DNA from: Pseudooceanicola nanhaiensis DSM 18065
Lineage (GTDB): Bacteria > Pseudomonadota > Alphaproteobacteria > Rhodobacterales > Rhodobacteraceae
NCBI RefSeq assembly: GCF_000688295.1
Contig: NZ_JHZF01000013.1
Coordinates: 868,001-932,000, forward strand
Length of the DNA stretch: 64,000 bases
Direction of reading: 5' to 3'
Part shown: positions 16,297-25,364 of the stretch, piece after piece
Numbering within the stretch: position 1 is the first letter of the stretch
Layout of the letters: the number at the start of each line of letters is the position of its first letter
Translations under genes and position numbers: made by a program
The notes under the pieces: model-generated
What the model was told of the DNA's origin: nothing
The model's input: the letters and a program-made list of their open reading frames with translations, nothing else
Database searches by the model: none

Positions 16297-19200
16297 AGAC
16301 TTTGAACCGACTGCTCATCGCCAACCGGGGCGAGATCGCGCTCCGCATCATCCGCACCGCCGCCGACGCCGGGATCGAGACCGTGGCCATCCATCCCGAG
16401 GACGACGCGGCCTCGCTCCACGTGCTGCGCGCCGACCGGGCGGAGGTTCTGCCGGGCCGCGGGGCGCGCGCCTATCTCGACGTCGATGCGGTGGTGGCGG
16501 CGGCGAAGGCCGCGGGCGCCGACGCCGTGCATCCCGGCTACGGGTTCCTGAGCGAGAACGCCGGTTTCGCCGAGGCGGTCGAGGCGGCGGGAATGCTCTT
16601 CGTCGGGCCGACGCCCCGCGCGCTCGGGCTCTACGGCGACAAGGTGGCGGCGCGGAAACTGGCGACCGAACATGGCGTGCCGACGGTGCCCGGCACCGGC
16701 GACCCGGTGGACCGGGCGGCGGCCGAGGCCTTCTTCGCCGACCTGCCCGAAGGCGCCGCGATGATCCTCAAGGCGGTCGCGGGCGGCGGGGGCCGGGGCA
16801 TGCGCGTGGTGCGCAGCGCCGATGGAGTCGCGGAGGCGCTGGAGGCCGCGCAGCGCGAGGCGCAGGCCGCCTTCGGGGACGGCAACGTCTATGCGGAACG
16901 CTTCATCGAAAGCGCGCGGCATATCGAGGTGCAGGTGATCGGCGACGGCACGGGTGCGGTCGCGACGCTGGGAGAGCGGGACTGCACGCTCCAGCGGCGC
17001 CACCAGAAGGTGATCGAGATCGCCCCCGCGCCGGATCTCGACGGTGCGACGCGCCGGACGCTCACCGATCACGCCGCGGCGCTGGCCGCCGCGGGCAGCT
17101 ACCGCAGCCTCGGCACCTTCGAATTCCTGATGGACACCGGAACCGGCGAGGTCTTCTTCATCGAGGCCAACCCCCGCATCCAGGTCGAACACACGATCAC
17201 CGAGGCGATCTTCGACATCGACCTCGTGGCGCAGCAGATCGCCATCGCACGGGGCGCCACGCTGGCCGATCTGGCCCTGCCCGAGACCCCGCGCGGCATG
17301 GCCGTGCAGGCGCGCGTGAACATGGAGCGGATCGACGGCGAGGGCGGCATCCGGCCCGCCGGCGGCACGCTCACCGCCTATGACCCGCCCGCGGGGCCGG
17401 GCATCCGCGTGGACGGTTTCGGCTATGCCGGCTACCGCACCTCGGCGGCCTACGATTCGCTGCTGGCCAAGGTCATCGCCCGCGGGGCCGACTGGCCGTC
17501 GGCGCGGGCGCGGACGCTGCGGGCGCTGTCGGAATTCCGCATCGCCGGGTGCGAGACCAACATCGGCTGGCTGCGCGCGCTGCTCTCGCGGCCCGAGCTG
17601 GACGGCTACGAGGTCTCGACCCGCCTGATCGAGACGCTCTACGCCCCGCTGGCCGAGGCCGCGGCCGGGCTGGCGCAGCCCGGGTTCGGGGCGTCGGAGG
17701 CTGACGAGGCAGGCGAGGCGGTGGCGGATGTGCCGGACGGCGAGGCCTCGGTCCCCGCCCCGATGCAGGCCACCCTGGTGGACATCCGAGTGGCCGAAGG
17801 CGACGTCGTGGCCAAGGGCCAGCCTCTGGCGGTGCTCGAGGCGATGAAGATGGAGCACGTGATCGAGGCGCCGGTCTCGGGCCGGGTCGGCAACATCTTC
17901 GCAACGCCGGGAGGCGCGCTGATGTCCGGCGCGCCGATCCTGTCGATCGCGCCCGGCGACGGGCCCGACAGCGTGGCGCAGGCGGAAGAGGCGATCGACC
18001 TCGACGCCGTGCGCCCCGATCTGCAGGAGCTCTTCGACCGCGTGAAGATCGGCCGCGACGAGGGCCGCCCCGAGGCGGTCGCCAAGCGCCACAAGCTGGG
18101 GATGCGGACGGCGCGCGAGAACCTCGCCGATCTCTGCGACGACGGCAGCTTCAACGAATACGGCGAGCTTGCGATCGCCGCGCAGAGCGGGCGGCGCGCG
18201 CGCGAGGACCTGATCCGCAACACCTCGGGCGACGGCATCCTCACCGGCACGGGCCGGGTGAACACCGACCTCGTGGGCGAGGCCGACGCGCGCTGCGCCT
18301 TCGCGCTTGGCGATTACACCGTGCTCGCGGGCACGCAGGGCCAGCGGCACCACCGAAAGCTCGACCGGATCTTCATGCTCGCGGCCTCCGAGAAGCTGCC
18401 GATGATCTTCTTCGCGGAAGGCGGCGGCGGGCGCCCGGGCGACACCGACCGGGTCACCGTCTCGGGGCTCGACGGGCACAGCTTCGCGGCCTTCGCGGGC
18501 CTCTCGGGCAAGGTGCCCGTGGTGGGTGTGGCCGCCGGGCGCTGCTTCGCCGGGAACGCGGCGCTTCTGGGCTGCTGCGACGTGATCATCGCGACCGAGA
18601 ACGCCAATATCGGCATGGCGGGCCCGGCGATGATCGAGGGCGGCGGCCTCGGGTCCTACCGCCCCGAGGAGGTCGGCCCGATCGACGTGCAGACCGCGAA
18701 CGGCAACGTGGACATCCGCGTCAGGGACGAGGCCGAGGCCTGCGCCGTGGCCAGGCAATACGTCTCGTACTTCCAGGGCCCCGTGACGGACTGGACGGCC
18801 CCCGACCAGCGGCTTCTGCGCCGCGCCATCCCCGAGAACCGGCTGCGGGTCTACGAGGTGCGCGACGTCATCGGCACGCTGGCGGACGAAGGCTCGGTGC
18901 TGGAACTGCGCCGCGACTGGGGCGACGGCATGGTCACCGCCCTGATCCGGATCGAGGGCAAGCCCTACGGGCTGATCGCGAACAACCCCAAGCATCTGGG
19001 CGGGGCCATCGACGGGGACGCGGCCAGCAAGGCCTCGCGCTTCCTGCAGCTCTGCGACGCGCATGGCCTGCCGGTGATCTCGCTCTGCGACACGCCGGGC
19101 TTCATGGTCGGCCCCGAGGCCGAGAAGACGGGGCTCGTGCGCAAGGTCTGCCGCATGTTCGTCACCGGCGCCGCGGTGCAGGTGCCGATCTACGCCATCG

Positions 19201-19556
19201 TCCTGCGCAAGGGCTACGGGCTGGGCGCGATGGCGATGGTCGCCGGCGGCTTCAAGGAGGCGGTGCTGACAGCCGCCTGGCCGACCGGGGAATTCGGCGG
19301 GATGGGTCTGGAAGGGGCCGTGCACCTGGGCTTCCGCCGCGAGCTCGAGGCGGTCGAGGACCCGGAGGAGCGGCAGGCGCTGTACCAGAAGCTGCTCGAC
19401 GACCTCTACGATCGCGGCAAGGCGCTGAACTTTGCGACTGCGACCGAAATCGATGCCGTGATAGACCCGATGGACACCCGCGGCTACATCGCGCGCGCGG
19501 CCAATGCCGCGCGGCGTCCCGAGCGGGGCGTCCGCGGTTTCGTCGACACGTGGTAG
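16293..19556 (+). CDS. Single-chain acyl-CoA carboxylase: BC-BCCP-CT fusion
   Basis: A 1087-aa enzyme carrying all three parts of a biotin-dependent carboxylase. Residues 1 to about 450 are the biotin carboxylase (LLIANRGEIALRIIRTA, AVAGGGGRGMRVV, HIEVQVIGDG, EANPRIQVEHTITE). Residues about 485-555 are the biotinyl domain with EAMKMEH (Lys519). The remainder is a complete carboxyltransferase (CDTPGFMVGPEAEKTG, VLRKGYGLGAMAMVAGG). This domain order matches the single-chain long-chain acyl-CoA carboxylases (LCC) known from mycobacteria and some alphaproteobacteria. The GTG start at 16293 overlaps the second ligase (GTGA) and begins exactly at the conserved N-terminus; the open frame further upstream lies inside the ligase gene. 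It could carboxylate the CoA ester made by the two ligases. Its BC domain might also charge the 75-aa carrier, which is inference. Confidence 0.9.
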   Translation: MKTLNRLLIANRGEIALRIIRTAADAGIETVAIHPEDDAASLHVLRADRAEVLPGRGARAYLDVDAVVAAAKAAGADAVHPGYGFLSENAGFAEAVEAAGMLFVGPTPRALGLYGDKVAARKLATEHGVPTVPGTGDPVDRAAAEAFFADLPEGAAMILKAVAGGGGRGMRVVRSADGVAEALEAAQREAQAAFGDGNVYAERFIESARHIEVQVIGDGTGAVATLGERDCTLQRRHQKVIEIAPAPDLDGATRRTLTDHAAALAAAGSYRSLGTFEFLMDTGTGEVFFIEANPRIQVEHTITEAIFDIDLVAQQIAIARGATLADLALPETPRGMAVQARVNMERIDGEGGIRPAGGTLTAYDPPAGPGIRVDGFGYAGYRTSAAYDSLLAKVIARGADWPSARARTLRALSEFRIAGCETNIGWLRALLSRPELDGYEVSTRLIETLYAPLAEAAAGLAQPGFGASEADEAGEAVADVPDGEASVPAPMQATLVDIRVAEGDVVAKGQPLAVLEAMKMEHVIEAPVSGRVGNIFATPGGALMSGAPILSIAPGDGPDSVAQAEEAIDLDAVRPDLQELFDRVKIGRDEGRPEAVAKRHKLGMRTARENLADLCDDGSFNEYGELAIAAQSGRRAREDLIRNTSGDGILTGTGRVNTDLVGEADARCAFALGDYTVLAGTQGQRHHRKLDRIFMLAASEKLPMIFFAEGGGGRPGDTDRVTVSGLDGHSFAAFAGLSGKVPVVGVAAGRCFAGNAALLGCCDVIIATENANIGMAGPAMIEGGGLGSYRPEEVGPIDVQTANGNVDIRVRDEAEACAVARQYVSYFQGPVTDWTAPDQRLLRRAIPENRLRVYEVRDVIGTLADEGSVLELRRDWGDGMVTALIRIEGKPYGLIANNPKHLGGAIDGDAASKASRFLQLCDAHGLPVISLCDTPGFMVGPEAEKTGLVRKVCRMFVTGAAVQVPIYAIVLRKGYGLGAMAMVAGGFKEAVLTAAWPTGEFGGMGLEGAVHLGFRRELEAVEDPEERQALYQKLLDDLYDRGKALNFATATEIDAVIDPMDTRGYIARAANAARRPERGVRGFVDTW

Positions 19557-19614
19557 GATCGCGCAACACATCCGCCGACCCCGGCCGCGGGGTCGGGCAG
19601 AAAGGGGCTCAAAG

Positions 19615-20373
19615 GTGAAACGGAACCTCGCCATCTCCATTTCCCGGCCGCGCGGACGCAGCTCCGGCGAGGAGGCGGGCGGCGCGATCCGCTTCCGCCA
19701 CGGGCTGCGGCCGCGCACCATCGCCGAGCAGATCGCCGACACCTGCGGCGTGATGATCGTCGAGGGTCGGCTGGCCCCCGGCGACCGCGTGGGCGAGGAG
19801 AAGCTGGCCGAAATGTACCGGGTCAGCCGCGGCCCCGTGCGCGAGGCGATCCGCATCCTCGAGAAGCGGCGGCTCGTCGACATCATTCCCCGCCGCGGCG
19901 CCTTCGTGCGGGCGATCACGCTCGATTCGATCGCCGACCTCTTCAACGTCCGGAACGCGCTGGCCGCCATGGCGGTCGAGACGGTGACGCGCCGGGCCGC
20001 CCGGCAGGAGAAGGACCCGACTCTGCTCAAGCTCGAGCGCCGGCGCGCGCAGCTGGCGCGGATGGCCGAGGACCCGGCGTGCAGCCCGCTCGACTTCAGC
20101 TTCCAGCTGACGCGAATCGTCTACACGCTGATCTCGGGCAGCGGGAACCGCCTGCTCGGCGAGATCTGGACGGAGCTGAACGAGCACACCTTCTGGACCG
20201 CGATCTGGCGGACCCCGCAGGACGGCCTGACCCACGAGGAGCGGCAGGCGCGATACGCACAGGTGAACGCCACCGTCGAGCTGGTCCGCGCCGGTCAGGT
20301 GCCCGAGGCCGCGGCCTCCCTGCGGACCTGGATGGACGAGATCCGGGACAGGGTGCTGCAGAACCTCGCCTGA
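19615..20373 (+). CDS. GntR/FCD-family transcriptional regulator
   Basis: A 252-aa regulator. A winged-helix domain at about residues 45-110 contains EEKLAEMYRVSRGPVREAIRIL and LVDIIPRRGAFVR. An all-helical FCD effector domain follows (FNVRNALAAMAVETV). The GTG start at 19615 has an AAAGGGG Shine-Dalgarno and places about 40 residues before the HTH. It ends the carboxylase/ABC operon, 58 nt after the fused carboxylase, and is its probable regulator. FCD domains commonly bind organic acids or acyl ligands. Confidence 0.85.
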   Translation: MKRNLAISISRPRGRSSGEEAGGAIRFRHGLRPRTIAEQIADTCGVMIVEGRLAPGDRVGEEKLAEMYRVSRGPVREAIRILEKRRLVDIIPRRGAFVRAITLDSIADLFNVRNALAAMAVETVTRRAARQEKDPTLLKLERRRAQLARMAEDPACSPLDFSFQLTRIVYTLISGSGNRLLGEIWTELNEHTFWTAIWRTPQDGLTHEERQARYAQVNATVELVRAGQVPEAAASLRTWMDEIRDRVLQNLA

Positions 20374-20394
20374 CCGGCCCCGACCGCGGGCGGT

Positions 20395-21360
20395 TCAGAC
20401 CAGGCCGGCGAGCCAGAGATAGAGCGGCAGGCCGATCGTCACGTTGAACGGGAACGTCACGCCCAGCGAGAGGGTGAGGTAGATCCCCGCCTCGGCCTGC
20501 GGCAGCGCGATCTTCATCGCCGCCGGCACCGCGATGTAGGAGGCCGAGGCCGCCAGCACCATCAGCAGGAACAGGCTGCCGGTCTGCAGGCCGATCAGCG
20601 CGCCCAGCCCCAGGGCGAGCGTGGCGCCGACCACGGGCATCAGCAGCCCGAAGGCGAAGAGCCCGGCGCTGAGCAGGTGCCGGTTGCGCAGCAGGCTGCG
20701 GCCCGCCGACAGCCCCATGTCGAGCAGGAAGAGGCAGAGGATCCCGGTGAAGGGCGTCACCACGAAGGGGGCGATCATCTCCATCCCCCGGTCCTGCGTC
20801 ACGGCGCCGATCGCGAAGGCGCCGACCAGCAGGACGATGGAGCCGTTGGCGAAGAGCTCCCGCACCGGGACGTGGCCCGCCGCGCCGCCGCGTCCGAACC
20901 GGTGGGCGATCCAGAGTGCGGAGAGGATCGCCGGCACCTCCATCGCCGCGGCGACCGCCACCATGTAGCCGTCGGACGCGATCCCGGTCAGGTCCAGCAG
21001 GCTCGATGCCGCGACGAAGGTCACGATGGAGATCGAGCCGTAATGGCCCGCGACGGCCGCCGCGTTCAGCGCATCGAGCCGCGTCATCCGGCGCAGCAGG
21101 CCGTAGGCCACGAAGGGGATCAGGAAGGACAGCGCCAGCCCGGCACCGATCGCGGCGAAGACATCGCCGCCAAGCCCGTTCTCGGCCAGGCTGTGGCCGC
21201 CCTTGAAGCCGATCGAGAGCAGCAGGTAGAGCGACATGATCTTCGCCGCCCCCTCGGGGATGGACAGGTCGCTGCGGGCGACGGCGGCCAGCAGGCCGAG
21301 GACGAAGAAGAGGATTGTCGGAACCATCAGGTTGCCGACGAGGCTGTCGAAAATGGGCAT
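20395..21360 (-). CDS. SbtA-type sodium-dependent bicarbonate transporter
   Basis: A 321-aa inner-membrane protein with about ten TM segments in two inverted halves. The Sbt_1 family signature is clear: LLLSIGFKGGHSLAENG near the start and AVAGHYGSISIVTFVAASSL in the middle. Characterised members are Na+/HCO3- symporters of cyanobacteria, and heterotroph homologues are mostly uncharacterised. It is convergent with the carboxylase operon, 21 bp after that operon's GntR gene, and divergent from a LysR gene. Its location beside two bicarbonate-using carboxylases suggests it supplies their co-substrate, which is inference. No PII-like SbtB partner is seen. Confidence 0.85.
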   Translation of the reverse strand: MPIFDSLVGNLMVPTILFFVLGLLAAVARSDLSIPEGAAKIMSLYLLLSIGFKGGHSLAENGLGGDVFAAIGAGLALSFLIPFVAYGLLRRMTRLDALNAAAVAGHYGSISIVTFVAASSLLDLTGIASDGYMVAVAAAMEVPAILSALWIAHRFGRGGAAGHVPVRELFANGSIVLLVGAFAIGAVTQDRGMEMIAPFVVTPFTGILCLFLLDMGLSAGRSLLRNRHLLSAGLFAFGLLMPVVGATLALGLGALIGLQTGSLFLLMVLAASASYIAVPAAMKIALPQAEAGIYLTLSLGVTFPFNVTIGLPLYLWLAGLV

Positions 21361-21456
21361 CGCGTGAACTCCGTGTCAGGTCACGCGCCTGTTGCCGGGT
21401 TTCATCGCATAGCTTAAATACAAAGATCAGAGATATAGGATAGTCTGGGAATATGG
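21361..21456. promoter_or_regulatory. Divergent promoter region, sbtA-like / lysR
   Basis: A 96-bp divergent spacer, clearly AT-richer than its surroundings between about 21405 and 21455. This is the usual place for LysR binding and for both promoters. I could not assign a convincing T-N11-A dyad or -35/-10 pair by eye. Confidence 0.4.
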
Positions 21457-22368
21457 ATGCGGCCCACGCTCCGTCAGATGGAATACGTCGTCGCCGTTCA
21501 CCAGCTCCGCAGTTTCGGGCTGGCGGCGGAGGTTCTGAACGTCAGCCAGCCGAGCCTTTCGAACCAGATCGCCGCCGTCGAGGCGGAGCTCGGCGTGCGC
21601 CTGTTCGAGCGCGGACGGGCCGGGGCGCGCACCACGGCGCGGGGGCTCGAGTTCGTGACCCGCGCCCGCCGCATCCTCTCGGAGGTCGAGGCGCTGCGCG
21701 CCACGATGCGCTCGGACCTGCCCTTCGGCGGACGGCTGCGCCTTGGCGTGCTGCCGTCGATCGGCCCCTACCTTCTGCCGCAGGCGGTGCGGGCGCTGCA
21801 CGCGGAAGAGCCCGACCTGCGCGTCATCGTGCGCGAGGAGAACACGCTCAGCCTGGACGAAGGCATCCGGAACGGGCGCTTCGACGCGATCATCTCGACG
21901 CCGGAGGACCATCCGAACACCATTCAGCATCCGCTGTTCACGGAGCCGCTCTGGGTCGCGGTGGCCCATGATCACCCGCTCGCCGACCGCGACCGGCTGG
22001 GCGCGGCGGAGCTGGCGGGGCAGCGGCTGCTGACGCTGGACACCGGGCACAGGCTGGCGCGGATCGTCTACGGCATCGCCGGTGCGAGCGGGGCGATGGT
22101 GTCGGACGATTACGAGGGCACGAGCCTCGATTCCATCGTGCTGATGGCGGCGACCGGGGCCGGGATCGGGATCCTGCCGGACCTCTTCGCGCGGCGGCAG
22201 GGCGTGCACCGCAGCGAGGTGCGGGTGATGCCGCTGGAAATGCCCGACGCGGACCGAAGGATCAGCCTGCTGCTGCCGATGGACCGCTCGGAGTCCTTCG
22301 CGCACCGGCTGGCGGGAACGCTCCGTGACGCGGCGGACCGGCTGGAGCTCGACATCATCGCGGCGTGA
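21457..22368 (+). CDS. LysR-family transcriptional regulator
   Basis: A 303-aa LysR-type regulator. The HTH lies at residues about 4-62 (LRQMEYVVAVHQLRSFGLAAEVLNVSQPSLSNQIAAVEAELG, given here as a region). The effector domain is of the OxyR/CysB periplasmic-binding-protein fold and includes the characteristic LRLGVLPSIGPYLLP. It is divergent from the SbtA-like gene and probably controls it. In cyanobacteria sbtA is governed by LysR proteins such as CcmR and CmpR, which is a suggestive parallel. No cysteine pair of the OxyR redox type was noticed. Confidence 0.88.
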   Translation: MRPTLRQMEYVVAVHQLRSFGLAAEVLNVSQPSLSNQIAAVEAELGVRLFERGRAGARTTARGLEFVTRARRILSEVEALRATMRSDLPFGGRLRLGVLPSIGPYLLPQAVRALHAEEPDLRVIVREENTLSLDEGIRNGRFDAIISTPEDHPNTIQHPLFTEPLWVAVAHDHPLADRDRLGAAELAGQRLLTLDTGHRLARIVYGIAGASGAMVSDDYEGTSLDSIVLMAATGAGIGILPDLFARRQGVHRSEVRVMPLEMPDADRRISLLLPMDRSESFAHRLAGTLRDAADRLELDIIAA

Positions 22369-22383
22369 CGGCCCCGCCGGCGG

Positions 22384-24153
22384 TCAGTGGTTGTGGCGCG
22401 GCGGCCTGCGCGAGATGCGGTGGAACCCCTTGGCCGAGCGCAGGGTGGCGCCGTCGCTCAGCTGCGTCGCCTCCTGCCGGTAGATCTTCTGCCACGGCGT
22501 CTGCGCCTCGGGCACGGGCGGCGCGGCCTCCTGCCGCCGCCGCGCGATCTCGGCCTCGTCCACCAGCATGTCGCAGCGCCCGGTGTCGAGGTCGATCCGG
22601 ATCCGGTCGCCGCTGCGCAGCCAGGCGAGCCCGCCGCCTTCGGCGCTTTCCGGCGAGGCATGCACGATCGACGGGCTGTCCGCGGTGCCCGATTGCCGCC
22701 CGTCGCCGATGGTGGGCAGGCTGGTGATGCCGGCCCGGATCAGGCGGTCGGGGGGCTGCATGTTCACCACCTCGGCCGCGCCGGGCCAGCCGAGCGGGCC
22801 GGAGCCGCGGATCACGAGGATCGAGCGGTCATCGACCCCGAGCTCCGGATCGTTGATCCGGGCGTGGTAATCCTCGGACCCGTCGAAGACCACCGCGCGG
22901 CCCTCGAACCGGTTTTCGTGCCCGGGTTCCGACAGGAAGCGGCGACGGAAGTCCTCGGAGATCACGCAGGTCTTCATGATGGCGAAGTCGAAGAGGTTGC
23001 CGGTCAGGACGCGGAAGCCCGCCCGTTTCATCAGCGGCGCGTCCCAGGGGCGGATCACCTCGCGGTCCGTCGCCTCGCGCCCGGCCAGGTTCTCGCCGAT
23101 GCTGCGCCCGGTGACGGTCGCGCAGCCGGTGGCCAGCACCCCGGCCTCGGCCAGTTCCCACATGATCGCCGGGACCCCGCCCGCGCGGTGGAAGCGCTCC
23201 GACAGGAACCGGCCCGCCGGCTGGACATCGGCCAGCAGCGGGATGTCGTAGCCGTGGATCTGCCAGTCGTCCCGGGTCAGCTCGACGCCCGCGGCCTCGG
23301 CGATGGCGGCGAGGTGCGGCTGCGCGTTGGTCGATCCGCCGATCGCCGCGTTGACCCGCACCGCGTTCAGCAGCGCATCGCGTGTCAGGATCTGCGACGG
23401 CCGCAGGTCCTCCGTCACCAGTTCGACCGCGCGGCGGCCGGTGCGATAGGCCATCTGCCCGCGCTCGCGATAGGCGGCGGGGATCGCGGCGCAACCGGTG
23501 AGCGACAGGCCCATGGCCTCGGCCAGCGCATTCATGGTCGAGGCGGTGCCCATCGTGTTGCAATGCCCGATGGAGGGCGCGGACTCGAGCGCGGCTTCCA
23601 GGAACTCGGCGCGGTCGATCTCACCGGCGGCGTAGCGGCGGCGGGATTGCCAGATCACCGTGCCGGACCCGGCGAGCCGCCCCTCGTGCACCGAATCGAG
23701 CATCGCGCCGCCCGACAGGACGATCGCCGGGATGTCGACGGTGGCGGCGGCCATGATCGCGGCGGGGGTGGTCTTGTCGCAGCCGGTGGTCAGCACCACG
23801 CCGTCGATGGGATAGCCGTGCAGCACCTCCACCAGCCCGAGATAGGCGAGGTTCCGGTCCAGCGCGGCGGTCGGACGGCGGCAGTTCTCGAACACCGGAT
23901 GGGTGGGAAACTCGATCGGGATCCCGCCCGCGTCGCGGATGCCGTCGCGCACCCGCTTGGCCAGGTCGATGTGATGGCGGTTGCAGGGCGCGAGGTCGCT
24001 GCCCGACTGGGCGATGCCGATGATCGGGCGGCCCTCGGTCAGCTCTTCCGGGGTCAGGCCGTAATTCATGAAGCGTTCGAGGTAGAGCGCGGTCATGTCG
24101 GCATGGTCGGGATTGTCGAACCAGTCCTGGCTTCTGAGACGGCGTTTCGTCAT
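22384..24153 (-). CDS. IlvD/Edd-family dehydratase, probable pentonate (xylonate-type) dehydratase
   Basis: A 589-aa Fe-S dehydratase. The three cluster-ligand cysteines are present in the contexts APCNRHH, TTGCDKTTPA and GHCNTMGTAST. The N-terminus (RSQDWFDNPDHADMTALYLE) and length resemble the sugar-acid dehydratases of the XylD/arabinonate dehydratase group rather than IlvD of valine synthesis. The reaction would be dehydration of an aldonate to its 2-keto-3-deoxy form. The ATG at 24153 overlaps the FAH-family gene by 4 nt; longer versions of the frame fall inside that gene. It is the last gene of the TRAP/GntR/FAH operon. Which sugar acid it uses is not readable. Confidence 0.85.
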   Translation of the reverse strand: MTKRRLRSQDWFDNPDHADMTALYLERFMNYGLTPEELTEGRPIIGIAQSGSDLAPCNRHHIDLAKRVRDGIRDAGGIPIEFPTHPVFENCRRPTAALDRNLAYLGLVEVLHGYPIDGVVLTTGCDKTTPAAIMAAATVDIPAIVLSGGAMLDSVHEGRLAGSGTVIWQSRRRYAAGEIDRAEFLEAALESAPSIGHCNTMGTASTMNALAEAMGLSLTGCAAIPAAYRERGQMAYRTGRRAVELVTEDLRPSQILTRDALLNAVRVNAAIGGSTNAQPHLAAIAEAAGVELTRDDWQIHGYDIPLLADVQPAGRFLSERFHRAGGVPAIMWELAEAGVLATGCATVTGRSIGENLAGREATDREVIRPWDAPLMKRAGFRVLTGNLFDFAIMKTCVISEDFRRRFLSEPGHENRFEGRAVVFDGSEDYHARINDPELGVDDRSILVIRGSGPLGWPGAAEVVNMQPPDRLIRAGITSLPTIGDGRQSGTADSPSIVHASPESAEGGGLAWLRSGDRIRIDLDTGRCDMLVDEAEIARRRQEAAPPVPEAQTPWQKIYRQEATQLSDGATLRSAKGFHRISRRPPRHNH

Positions 24154-25325
24154 TCCAGCACTCCCCGCGCGGCGAGATTGCCCATCAGGGCGCGCGTCCC
24201 GAAGGTCCAGGGCGCGACCGCGTCGCAGGGCCGGACCCGGTTGACGAGGCGGCCGAGCTCCGGCGACGAGATGGTGACGAGGTCCCCGGTCTTGTGCGTG
24301 AAGCCCATGCCCGCGCCGTCGCGGTCCTTGGTGGGGGCGAACATCGTGCCGAGGTAGAGCATGGCGCCGTCCGGATACTGGTGGGTCGGGTTCAGCAGCT
24401 GCGCGGCCAGCTCGTCGGGCCGGCGCGAGATCTGAGCCATGTCGGAATGGTCGGACAGCGTGAAGCCGTCGGTTCCGGCGATCTCGAGCCCGACGCGCAG
24501 GCGGCCCACGTCCTCGAGCGTGAAGCTTTCGTCGAAGAGCCGGAGGAAGGGGCCGATGGCGGCGGCGGCGTTGTTGTCCTTGGCCTTGCCCAGAAGCAGG
24601 GCCGAGCGCCCCTCGAAATCCCGCAGGTTCACGTCGTTGCCGAGCGTCGCGCCGCGGATCTCCCCGCGGGAGTTGATGGCCAGCACCACCTCGGGCTCGG
24701 GGTTGTTCCAGTGCGACCCGGGATGCACGCCGATCTCGGCACCGCAGCCCACGGCGGACATCGGCTGCGCCTTGGTGAAGATCTCGGCATCGGGACCGAT
24801 CCCGACCTCGAGATATTGCGACCAGAGCCCCGCCTTCTGCAGATGCGCCTTCACCTCGGCCGCCTTGCCGGATCCCGGGACCAGCCCGCGGAGGTTTCCG
24901 CCAAGGATGTCGGAGAGCTCGGCCCGGATCGCCTCGGCCCGCGCGGGATCGCCCTTGGCGCGTTCCTCGATCACCCGTTCGATCATGGAGCCCGCGAAGG
25001 TGACGCCGGCCGCCTTGATCGCCTGCAGGTCGCAGGGCGGCAGGAGGTGGCCGAGGCCGCCGCACCCGTTGCCCGCATCGAGAAAACCGTCGAGCGGGCC
25101 GAGCGACGGCCCGGCCCCGGCCAGGTCTGCGGAGAGGTCGTCGATCTCGAGCAGGTCCGACATCGTGGGGGCGATCCGGGTCAGGTCGAAGAGCTCTCCG
25201 TCGCGGACCAGCACGGGGCAGGGGCCGCTCGCGGCCTTCGACCAGACACGGCCGAGCAGCAGCGCGCCGGGCGTCTCGGGCAGGATGTCCCGCGCGCTCA
25301 GTGTGACTGGTTCATCTCCGGTCAT
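24150..25325 (-). CDS. Fumarylacetoacetate hydrolase-family protein, XylX-like
   Basis: A 391-aa FAH-fold protein. The predicted metal site lies in NNPEPEVVLAINSRGE and the following GNDVNLRDFEGRSALLLGKA. Its length and its 4-nt overlap with an IlvD/Edd dehydratase match XylX of Caulobacter, which dehydrates 2-keto-3-deoxyxylonate to alpha-ketoglutarate semialdehyde in the Weimberg pathway. A similar step is proposed here: acting on the 2-keto-3-deoxy acid made by the next gene. The alpha-ketoglutarate semialdehyde dehydrogenase needed to finish the route is not in the window. Confidence 0.75.
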   Translation of the reverse strand: MTGDEPVTLSARDILPETPGALLLGRVWSKAASGPCPVLVRDGELFDLTRIAPTMSDLLEIDDLSADLAGAGPSLGPLDGFLDAGNGCGGLGHLLPPCDLQAIKAAGVTFAGSMIERVIEERAKGDPARAEAIRAELSDILGGNLRGLVPGSGKAAEVKAHLQKAGLWSQYLEVGIGPDAEIFTKAQPMSAVGCGAEIGVHPGSHWNNPEPEVVLAINSRGEIRGATLGNDVNLRDFEGRSALLLGKAKDNNAAAAIGPFLRLFDESFTLEDVGRLRVGLEIAGTDGFTLSDHSDMAQISRRPDELAAQLLNPTHQYPDGAMLYLGTMFAPTKDRDGAGMGFTHKTGDLVTISSPELGRLVNRVRPCDAVAPWTFGTRALMGNLAARGVLE

Positions 25326-25364
25326 CGCGACCTCCTGTTTCGACCCCGTGAAATCCCCTGCCTG

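Noticed and set aside
15963-20030. Very long reverse-strand open frame (1355 codons) across the fused carboxylase
   Set aside because: It is a GC-rich shadow of the plus-strand frame. Its translation is Arg/Gly/His-rich low complexity with no domain, while the plus strand holds a complete three-domain enzyme.
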